Part shown: positions 40,646-45,560 of the stretch, in pieces | Numbering within the stretch: the first letter of the stretch is position 1 | Layout: each line of letters opens with the position of its first letter | NCBI GenBank assembly: GCA_035498015.1 | Contig: DATKAO010000223.1 | Span: forward strand, 1-45,560 | DNA length: 45,560 bases | Direction of reading: 5' to 3' | Source: Myxococcota bacterium | GTDB taxonomy: Bacteria; Myxococcota_A; UBA9160; SZUA-336 | Notes under the pieces: model-generated | The model's database searches: none | What the model saw: only the letters and a program-made list of their open reading frames with translations | Told to the model about the DNA's origin: nothing | Translations under genes and position numbers: made by a program

Positions 40646-41527
40646 ATGGGAGCGAGCACGCTCTTCCGCTCGGGCGCGGTCCGGGTCGACGACTACCGCT
40701 GCCAGATGAGCCGCACCGAGGCGCCGTTCGTGGAGCGCCACGCGGACTACTCGCTGTCCTACGTGCGCAAGGGCAGCTTCGGCTACCGCGTGCGCGGGAA
40801 GTCGTTCGAGCTGGTCGCCGGCTCGTTCCTGGTCGGTCACCCGGGCGACGAGTATCTGTGCACGCACGATCACGCGGTGGGCGACGAGTGTCTCGCGCTG
40901 CATTTCTCGCCCGAGCTGTTCGAGTCGCTGGGCGCGCCGGGCCCCGAGTGGCGCGCCGGGGCGCTGCCGCCCATGCCCGAGCTCGTGGTGCTGGGCGAGC
41001 TCGCGCAAGCCGCGGCCGACGGCGAGTGCGACGCGAGCCTGGGCGAGCTCGGCCTGTGGCTGGCCGCGCGCTTCGCGGCGCTGCTCGGCCGCGGTGCCCG
41101 CGCCACGCGCGCACCGGCCCGCGACCGCCGGCGTGCGGTCGAGGCCGCGGAGTGGCTCGGCGCGCACGCGCACGAGCCGGTCGGGCTGGACGAAGCGGCG
41201 CGCGAGGCGGGTCTCAGCCCGTTCCACTTCCTGCGCCTGTTCGCCCAGGTTCTCGGAGTGACTCCCCACCAGTATCTCGTGCGCACCCGGCTGCGCCGCG
41301 CCGCGCGCCTGCTCGCCGACGACGCGCGCTCGATCACAGACGTGGCCTTCGGCGTCGGCTTCGGCGACCTCTCGAACTTCGTGCGCACCTTCCACCGCGC
41401 TGCCGGCGTCTCGCCGCGCGCGTTCCGGCGCGCGGCCCGGGGGGACCGGGCCGTGGTCCAGGCGCGTCTCGCCGCGCTCCTGCCCGACCGCAAGATCTTC
41501 CAAGATCCCGGCGCGCGCGCTTCCTAG
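40646..41527 (+). CDS. AraC-family transcriptional regulator
   Basis: The 293-residue regulator has an N-terminal cupin-like sensing half ([45 protein letters not shown]) and a C-terminal pair of helix-turn-helices at about 175-270 ([54 protein letters not shown]). It has no Ada-type zinc cysteine site, so despite its place beside the alkylation-repair gene it is not an Ada protein. It may activate the small VOC gene that follows. Its effector is unknown. Confidence 0.92.
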   Translation: MGASTLFRSGAVRVDDYRCQMSRTEAPFVERHADYSLSYVRKGSFGYRVRGKSFELVAGSFLVGHPGDEYLCTHDHAVGDECLALHFSPELFESLGAPGPEWRAGALPPMPELVVLGELAQAAADGECDASLGELGLWLAARFAALLGRGARATRAPARDRRRAVEAAEWLGAHAHEPVGLDEAAREAGLSPFHFLRLFAQVLGVTPHQYLVRTRLRRAARLLADDARSITDVAFGVGFGDLSNFVRTFHRAAGVSPRAFRRAARGDRAVVQARLAALLPDRKIFQDPGARAS

Positions 41528-41554
41528 CATCGCCTCCAACCAAGGAGGCAATGC
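41527..41554 (+). promoter_or_regulatory. Hairpin that would hide the Shine-Dalgarno site of a VOC gene
   Basis: In mRNA read through from the AraC gene, GCCTCC (41532-41537) pairs perfectly with GGAGGC (41544-41549) around a 6-nt loop. GCAT (41527-41530) then pairs with ATGC (41551-41554) after one mismatch. The right arm contains the AAGGAGG ribosome site (41542-41548) and an upstream ATG. A TAGCAT box (41525-41530) could instead start a shorter mRNA at about 41537 that lacks the left arm and is freely translated. Confidence 0.5.
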
Positions 41555-41917
41555 ATGTACGACCACATCGGTCTTCACGTGAAGGACATCGGCGCCGCGC
41601 TGCGCTTCTACGAAGCGGCGCTGGGCGGGCTCGGGCTCGTGCTGTGCTCGCGCGATGACTCGTCGGCGGGCCTCGGCCCCAAGGGCGAGCCCGCGCTCTG
41701 GCTCTACGCCACCCGGGGCGCCAAGGGCCCGGGCACGCACGTCGCGTTCCGCGCCGCCGATCGCGCCGCGGTCGACCGCTTCTACCGGGCGGGCATCGGC
41801 GCCGGCGGCAAGGACAACGGCGCGCCGGGCGTGCGCAAGGACTACGGCCCGAAGTACTACGCCGCGTTCCTGACCGATCCGGACGGCAACAACGTCGAGG
41901 CGGTGTGCATGCGCTGA
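41555..41917 (+). CDS. Small VOC-family (glyoxalase-like) protein
   Basis: The 120-residue, one-subunit VOC protein has candidate metal ligands H4 (YDHIGLHVKD), H62 (THVAFRAAD) and E115 (GNNVEAVCMR). The loop GAPGVRKDYGPKYYAAFLTD is typical of small glyoxalase-like proteins common in proteobacteria. It would act as a dimer. ATG 41555 lies 6 nt after AAGGAGG; an ATG 4 nt earlier is out of frame. It lies 27 nt behind the AraC regulator, which is its likely controller. Confidence 0.9.
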   Translation: MYDHIGLHVKDIGAALRFYEAALGGLGLVLCSRDDSSAGLGPKGEPALWLYATRGAKGPGTHVAFRAADRAAVDRFYRAGIGAGGKDNGAPGVRKDYGPKYYAAFLTDPDGNNVEAVCMR

Positions 41918-41948
41918 AGCCCGAGCTGCCGCCCGCCGATGGATCTGC

Positions 41949-42476
41949 GTGGCGAAAACCAAGGGCACGGTGATCCTGAAGGCGGTCAAGGCGCTGCGCG
42001 GCCGCAAGCAGGAGTCACTCGCCAAGCTGCCGCAGGCGCTCCACCACTATCTCGAGGACCGGATCATCGTGTCTTCGTGGTACCCGGAGGAGGACTTCTT
42101 CCAGCTGCTCTGCGCCACCGCCGCGCTGTTTCCGGGCGGCGACGCGGCGTTCGAGATGCTCGGCGCCGCGACCGCGCACGACCACTTCGAGGGCATGTAC
42201 GCCGAGATCGTGAAGCGCGACCTGGCCTCGCGTGCGCGCATCATGTGGAAGACGCAGCACGACAGCGGCGAGATGGTGCTCGTGGAGCAGACGCCGACCT
42301 CGGTCACGTACGAGCTGCGCGAGTGGAAGCCGGTTTCCGCGAAGTACTGCCGGGTCGTGGGCGGCTACTACACCGAGCTGCACCGGCTGGACGGCGCGCC
42401 CGCGCCGACTTACTCGCACCCCGCCTGCCGCGCCAACGGTTCCCCGGCCTGCCGCTTCGTGGTGAGCTGGCGCTGA
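41949..42476 (+). CDS. V4R/heme-NO-binding-like sensor-fold protein
   Basis: The 175-residue protein has LPQALHHYLEDRIIVSSWYP, EEDFFQLLCATAALFPGGD, HFEGMYAEIVKRDLASRARI and a C-terminal CRANGSPACRFVVSW, the paired-cysteine strand and hairpin seen in V4R and DUF2378/HNOB-related proteins, which bind small hydrophobic or heme ligands. I do not see an assured metal site beyond C158 and C166 (approximate) and nearby histidines. GTG 41949 is chosen since it precedes AKTKGTVILKAVKAL. It is 31 nt behind the VOC gene. Role unknown. Its TGA abuts the convergent stop as TGAGTCA. Confidence 0.68.
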   Translation: MAKTKGTVILKAVKALRGRKQESLAKLPQALHHYLEDRIIVSSWYPEEDFFQLLCATAALFPGGDAAFEMLGAATAHDHFEGMYAEIVKRDLASRARIMWKTQHDSGEMVLVEQTPTSVTYELREWKPVSAKYCRVVGGYYTELHRLDGAPAPTYSHPACRANGSPACRFVVSWR

Positions 42477-42477
42477 G

Positions 42478-42996
42478 TCAGGCAGCCGCCTTCCGGCGCC
42501 GGAAGCTGAAGGCGACCCCGAGGCCGACCGCGGCCAGGACGATGAGCCAGAAGCGAAGCGCCGAGCCGTACTGGCAGTACTCCATGTCGACGCGCTGCCA
42601 GGCGGCGTCGCTGCGATCCGGGAACGGGTCGGTGCCGAGCTCGCGAATCTCGAGGACGCCCTCCGGGCTGCGAGCGATCGACAGCACCGCACGCCGCTCC
42701 GGCCAGACGGTGACTCCCACGAAGAATGGCTCCGCGCGCCGGTAGCCGTTGATGGTCATGACCTTGATCGGTCCGCGGTCCGTAGCGACCACGCCCCGGG
42801 GGAACACGACTCCCGAGCCCTCCCGGTCGGCCAGGTGGAACTCACCGTTCATGCGGAACCCGCGCAGGTCGTAGGGCAGCCGGGTCTCCACGATGCCGGC
42901 GCCGCAGGCGTAGGCCTGCGGCTCGAGCCACGCGGCGCACAGCAGCGCCGCGGCCGCGAGCACGAGCGCGACGAGTCTCGCTCCAGGGGGAATCAC
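42478..42996 (-). CDS. Membrane-anchored protein of unknown function
   Basis: The 172-residue protein has an N-terminal hydrophobic helix (LVALVLAAAALLCAAWL), a mostly beta external part (YDLRGFRMNGEFHLADREGS, VGVTVWPERRAVLSIA) and a C-terminal helix followed by a basic tail (FWLIVLAAVGLGVAFSFRRR). The likely topology is both ends in the cytosol with about 110 residues in the periplasm. I do not recognise a family. GTG 42996 is 8 nt after TAGAAT on the same strand. Confidence 0.72.
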   Translation of the reverse strand: MIPPGARLVALVLAAAALLCAAWLEPQAYACGAGIVETRLPYDLRGFRMNGEFHLADREGSGVVFPRGVVATDRGPIKVMTINGYRRAEPFFVGVTVWPERRAVLSIARSPEGVLEIRELGTDPFPDRSDAAWQRVDMEYCQYGSALRFWLIVLAAVGLGVAFSFRRRKAAA

Positions 42997-43004
42997 TTGC
43001 GCTC

Positions 43005-43010
43005 ATTCTA
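43005..43010 (-). promoter_or_regulatory. Candidate -10 box TAGAAT, 8 nt before GTG 42996
   Basis: On the minus strand TAGAAT (five of six consensus bases) precedes the GTG of the membrane protein by 8 nt, with no Shine-Dalgarno site. The gap to the divergent gene is 64 bp. Confidence 0.45.
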
Positions 43011-43046
43011 GCTCGCGGGTACCGGAAAACGCGTCGACCCCCGTGG

Positions 43047-43052
43047 TACGCT
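43047..43052 (+). promoter_or_regulatory. Candidate -10 box TACGCT, 8 nt before ATG 43061
   Basis: TACGCT fits TAnnnT and is followed by CGGAGGCC and ATG. The GGAGG is too near the start for normal use, so a nearly leaderless mRNA is the simpler reading. Confidence 0.35.
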
Positions 43053-43060
43053 CGGAGGCC

Positions 43061-43552
43061 ATGACTCGCAAGACCATCAACGACGCCTTCGGCGGCCAGC
43101 TCACCACGCTCGAGGAGCAGCGGCGCATCTGGCAGGACGCGCTGCACGAGGACGCCATCTGGGAAGGCCCGACCTTCGAGCGTCCGATCTGCGTGATCGG
43201 GCGCGAAGCCACGGGCCGCTTCATGGAGCTCTTGCTCAGCGTGGTGCCGCGCTTCTCCACCACCCTGGTCGCCGCCTATCCGACGAGTGACCCGGACACG
43301 ACCATCATCGAGTCACACGGCGGCGGGCCCACCGTCGACGGCGGGCGCTACACGCAGCGCTACTTCTCGCTGATCACCGTGCGCGATGGCCAGGCGTTCC
43401 GCATGCGCGAGTACTGCAATCCGTTCCAGACCTACAAGGCGTTCGGCAAGGAGCGCTGGGAACGGGCCTGCGACGAGATCATGGCCAAGTACAACAAGCC
43501 CTGGCCGAAGTCACAGCCGCCCGACCCGATCACGCTGCCGAAGGTCGGGTGA
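43061..43552 (+). CDS. NTF2/PhzB-like protein
   Basis: The 163-residue protein has an NTF2-like fold with wording of the PhzA/PhzB and SnoaL groups: TRKTINDAFGGQLTTLEEQR, DALHEDAIWEGPTFERPICV, YTQRYFSLITVRDGQAFRMR, EYCNPFQTYKAFG. These act as isomerases, cyclases or small-molecule-binding proteins. I prefer ATG 43061 over an in-frame start 18 nt earlier because the -10-like element would overlap the latter. It is 1 nt before the flavin monooxygenase gene, so they form an operon. Confidence 0.8.
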   Translation: MTRKTINDAFGGQLTTLEEQRRIWQDALHEDAIWEGPTFERPICVIGREATGRFMELLLSVVPRFSTTLVAAYPTSDPDTTIIESHGGGPTVDGGRYTQRYFSLITVRDGQAFRMREYCNPFQTYKAFGKERWERACDEIMAKYNKPWPKSQPPDPITLPKVG

Positions 43553-43553
43553 G

Positions 43554-44708
43554 ATGAGCGCGTCCGCGCCGTCCGGCCCCGAGCTGGTGGAGCGCGCGCG
43601 GGCTCTGCGCGGCCGGGTGGCGACTTTCTCCGAGCGCGCGGAGGCGGAGCGAACCCTGCCCGCCGAGCTGGCGCGCGCGCTCGCCGACGCCGGCCTGTTC
43701 CGGATCGCGGTGTCTCGCAGCGCGGGCGGCGCCGAGGCCACGCCGCGCGAGCAGATCCTCGCGATCGAGGCGATCTCCGAAGCCGATGGCGCGGCCGGCT
43801 GGACGCTCATGATCGGCATCGAGGTGCTGGGCTTCGCGAGCGCGCAGCTCCGGCCCGACGTCGCCGAAGAGCTGATCGCCAAGCGGCCCGAGACGATCTT
43901 CTCGGGCGCGCTGAACCCGCTGGGCCGGGCGCGTCCGGTGCAGGGCGGCTTCATCGCGAGCGGGCGTTGGCCGTTCGCGAGCGGGTGTCTGCACAGTGAC
44001 TGGTTCTGGGGTCAGTGCGTGATCGAGGGCGGCGGCCCGACGCAGACGGTCGAGGTGCTGGTGCCGCGCTCGGAGTTCCGGGTGCTCGACACCTGGCACG
44101 TCGCGGGGCTGCGCGGCTCCGGGAGTCATGACGTCGAGATCGAGGACGTGTTCGTCCCCGAGCGCCTCACCACGGTGGTCGGCCGCGGACCGGTGTACCA
44201 GACCGGCCCGCTGTTCCGCATGCCGCCGTTCAGCCGGCTCGCGTACAACAAGATCGGCGTGGCGACGGGCATCGCGCGCGGCGCGCTCGACGCGTTCGTG
44301 GCGCTGGCGTCCGAGCGCGTGCCGCGCGGCATGCGCGCGCCGCTGCGCGAGCGGCGGCTCGCCCAGGAGGCGATCGCCGAGGCCGAGACACGGCTGCGCT
44401 CGGCGCGCGCGTTCGCGTTCGAGACCGTCGAGGAGCTGTGGGCCGAGGTGCTCGCCGGCCGCGCGCCCGACGCAAAGCAGCGCGCGCTGGTCCAGCTCGC
44501 CTGCTGCAAGGCGGTGAGCGAGTCGGCGCGCGCGGTCGAGATCGTGCACGCGGCGGCGGGCACGGCCGCGAACCTGCTGTCGAGCCCGCTCGAGCGGCGC
44601 ATGCGCGACGTGCACGTGGTGGGGCAACACATCATGGTGTCGCCCGCGCTGATCGAGCCCGCCTCGCGCGTGCTGCTCGGCCTGCCCTCCGGCACGTTCT
44701 TCTTCTAG
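43554..44708 (+). CDS. Flavin-dependent monooxygenase of the acyl-CoA dehydrogenase fold
   Basis: The 384-residue protein has the acyl-CoA dehydrogenase architecture: an N-terminal helical domain (RTLPAELARALADAGLFRIA), a central beta domain (FIASGRWPFASGCLHSDWFW, DTWHVAGLRGSGSHDVEIED) and a C-terminal four-helix domain ending in PSGTFFF. GLRGSGSHDV is the signature of the HsaA/DszC/HpaH-like group D monooxygenases, in which the dehydrogenase's catalytic glutamate is not conserved. It would hydroxylate a ring or heteroatom with reduced flavin supplied by a reductase, which is not encoded nearby. Its TAG shares CTAG with the convergent PNPOx-like gene. Confidence 0.86.
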   Translation: MSASAPSGPELVERARALRGRVATFSERAEAERTLPAELARALADAGLFRIAVSRSAGGAEATPREQILAIEAISEADGAAGWTLMIGIEVLGFASAQLRPDVAEELIAKRPETIFSGALNPLGRARPVQGGFIASGRWPFASGCLHSDWFWGQCVIEGGGPTQTVEVLVPRSEFRVLDTWHVAGLRGSGSHDVEIEDVFVPERLTTVVGRGPVYQTGPLFRMPPFSRLAYNKIGVATGIARGALDAFVALASERVPRGMRAPLRERRLAQEAIAEAETRLRSARAFAFETVEELWAEVLAGRAPDAKQRALVQLACCKAVSESARAVEIVHAAAGTAANLLSSPLERRMRDVHVVGQHIMVSPALIEPASRVLLGLPSGTFFF

Positions 44709-45166
44709 TCGCTGCCGATCCCTTCGCCCAGGCGCGCGAAGTGCCGCTGCCAGCGCGCCCGCAGCTCGGCCTCGCTCTCGCCGCGGTCGTAGGCGGGCGA
44801 GTCGACGAATTGCGCGCTCGTGACCCGAATCAGCACCACGCCGTGAATCGGACTTGAGACCCCGCGCTTGCGGAAGAAGTCCACGAGCCGGTCGTGGAGC
44901 TGCCCCGTCTCGAGCACCGAGCCCGTGCCCTTGAAGCGGTAGCCCTTGCGCGCGAACGGATCGACCACGTTCACCTCGACGGCCGGATTGTGTCTCAGGT
45001 TCGCGACCGTGCCGGGCGAGCGCACGTTCGCGAACGCCAGGTGCTGGTCGTCCCAGACCGCGGTCGTGCCCTTGGGCGAGAGGTTCGGGCTGCCGTCTGG
45101 GCACACGGTGGCGACGAAGCCGAGCCGCTGCTCCTCGACCACGCGCTTCATGTCGGGGGTGAGCAT
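44705..45166 (-). CDS. Pyridoxamine 5'-phosphate oxidase-like flavoprotein
   Basis: The 153-residue split-barrel protein begins LTPDMKRVVEEQRLGFVATV, then CPDGSPNLSPKGTTAVWDDQ, FANVRSPGTVANLRHNPAVE and VNVVDPFARKGYRFKGTG, the FMN-binding barrel of PNPOx-like proteins. Members include F420- or FMN-dependent reductases and general stress proteins, so vitamin B6 metabolism is not implied. ATG 45166 is chosen because the upstream in-frame extension (Arg/Pro rich) overlaps the P450 gene and looks unlike protein. It overlaps the end of the P450 gene by 19 nt. Confidence 0.88.
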   Translation of the reverse strand: MLTPDMKRVVEEQRLGFVATVCPDGSPNLSPKGTTAVWDDQHLAFANVRSPGTVANLRHNPAVEVNVVDPFARKGYRFKGTGSVLETGQLHDRLVDFFRKRGVSSPIHGVVLIRVTSAQFVDSPAYDRGESEAELRARWQRHFARLGEGIGSD

Positions 45167-45560
45167 GTCGCCAGGGTACCCTCGACGCGCAGGCGGCGCA
45201 GGCCGCGGGCGGCGGTCTCGCGCCACTCGAGTGGCTCGCCCGTGAGTGCGAGCTGCGAGTAGCGCGCGCCGAGAGCGGCGAACGCGACGCGCAGCTCGAG
45301 CCGGGCCAGCCAGGCGCCGAGACAGGCGTGGATGCCGCCGCCGAAGGTCAGCGCGGCGCGTGAGTCGCGGGCGGGATCGAACCGGTCGGGCTGGGCGAAC
45401 ACGGCCGGGTCGCGGTTCGCGGAGCCGAGCACGGGCACGATCAGCGCGCCCCGGGGAATGACTCGTCCGCCGAGCTCGAGTGACTCGCTGGCGAAGCGCT
45501 GGGAGCGCTGCGTCGGCGGGTCGAAGCGCAGCGCCTCTTCGACCGCCGAGGGCAGGAGCT
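45148..45560 (-). CDS. Cytochrome P450, C-terminal part (gene cut by the window edge)
   Basis: About 137 residues are visible: the ExxR helix in SAVEEALRFDPPTQ, ASESLELGGRVIPRGALIVP, SANRDPAVFAQPDRFDPARD and the heme loop LTFGGGIHACLGAWLARLEL with the cysteine thiolate. It is a bacterial soluble P450, distinct from the two P450s at 6218 and 10410. The start lies beyond the right edge. It is followed, with a 19-nt overlap, by the PNPOx-like gene, so the two are probably cotranscribed. Its substrate is unknown. Confidence 0.92.
   Translation of the reverse strand, partial: LLPSAVEEALRFDPPTQRSQRFASESLELGGRVIPRGALIVPVLGSANRDPAVFAQPDRFDPARDSRAALTFGGGIHACLGAWLARLELRVAFAALGARYSQLALTGEPLEWRETAARGLRRLRVEGTLATCSPPT

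Noticed and set aside
39434-41527. Ada-type adaptive response operon
   Set aside because: The AraC protein lacks the Ada N-terminal cysteine zinc site and the Ogt half is fused to AlkA instead, so the name Ada is not justified.
39404-42025. An 873-codon open frame on the minus strand opposite the Ogt-AlkA and AraC genes
   Set aside because: Same reason: the plus strand carries clear domains and the antisense translation has no recognisable motif.
1-45560. CRISPR array, tRNA or rRNA genes, insertion sequences
   Set aside because: I saw no regularly spaced direct repeats, no cloverleaf-like segments with a GTTCRA T-arm, and no transposase-like protein.

Overview
This 45.6 kb window is a gene-dense, very GC-rich chromosomal segment (about 70% G+C by eye). 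I find 52 protein-coding genes, two of them cut by the window edges. I see no tRNA, rRNA, CRISPR array, insertion sequence or phage gene, and no gene-free stretch longer than about 200 bp. A glutathione S-transferase, a LolA-like protein, a LolD/LolC-type ABC exporter, a FecR-domain protein and a TauD-type dioxygenase suggest a Gram-negative host. An uncultured deltaproteobacterium-, Myxococcota- or Binatota-like lineage would fit, but this is inference. Some gene content (CYP51/CYP123/ferredoxin, an ECF sigma factor with an actinobacterial-style partner leader) resembles Actinobacteria.

Layout. 1-2968: a DsbA-fold protein (partial) and class I aldolase FbaB, divergent from pyruvate kinase. 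2978-13751: a carboxymuconolactone-decarboxylase-like gene, then a tightly overlapped 12-gene plus-strand operon. It encodes a beta-hydroxyacid dehydrogenase, a TetR regulator, a tandem-duplicated protein of unknown function, a CYP123-like P450, two SDRs, an aldehyde dehydrogenase, CYP51, its small ferredoxin, an NTF2-like protein, a VOC protein and an AhpD-like protein. This is nearly the gene set around cyp51 in mycobacteria, rearranged into one transcript. 13748-18564: a minus-strand operon headed by an ECF sigma factor, with a VOC protein carrying an anti-sigma-like leader, two phytanoyl-CoA dioxygenase paralogues, a Baeyer-Villiger monooxygenase and a lipoprotein. 18650-22404: sulfite reductase, enoyl-CoA hydratase, a LolA-like protein and a small secreted protein. 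22418-25565: a VOC protein, a ThDP enzyme and an FAH-family hydrolase, divergent from a cobalamin-binding-like protein, a GST and an alpha/beta hydrolase.

27836-33128: two SDRs, a GlsB-type membrane protein, a MocR/PdxR-type regulator, a FecR-domain protein and a membrane-anchored VOC fusion. 33220-39450: an ABC exporter, a TauD-type dioxygenase, an LCAT-like secreted acyltransferase/lipase and a cysteine-rich secreted protein. 39434-45560: an Ogt-AlkA fusion DNA-repair protein, an AraC regulator, a VOC protein, a V4R-like protein, a membrane protein, an NTF2-like protein, a flavin monooxygenase of the acyl-CoA dehydrogenase fold, a PNPOx-like protein and the C-terminal part of a third P450.

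The theme is oxidative lipid/isoprenoid/xenobiotic metabolism: three P450s, a BVMO, three Fe(II)/2-oxoglutarate-type dioxygenases, one flavin monooxygenase, five VOC domains and four SDRs. Genome-style signals also stand out. Many first genes have a TAnnnT-like -10 box only 6-9 nt before the start codon, which implies leaderless mRNAs. Convergent genes end in shared or abutting stop codons. The hexamer AGTCAC/GTGACT is strongly over-represented.
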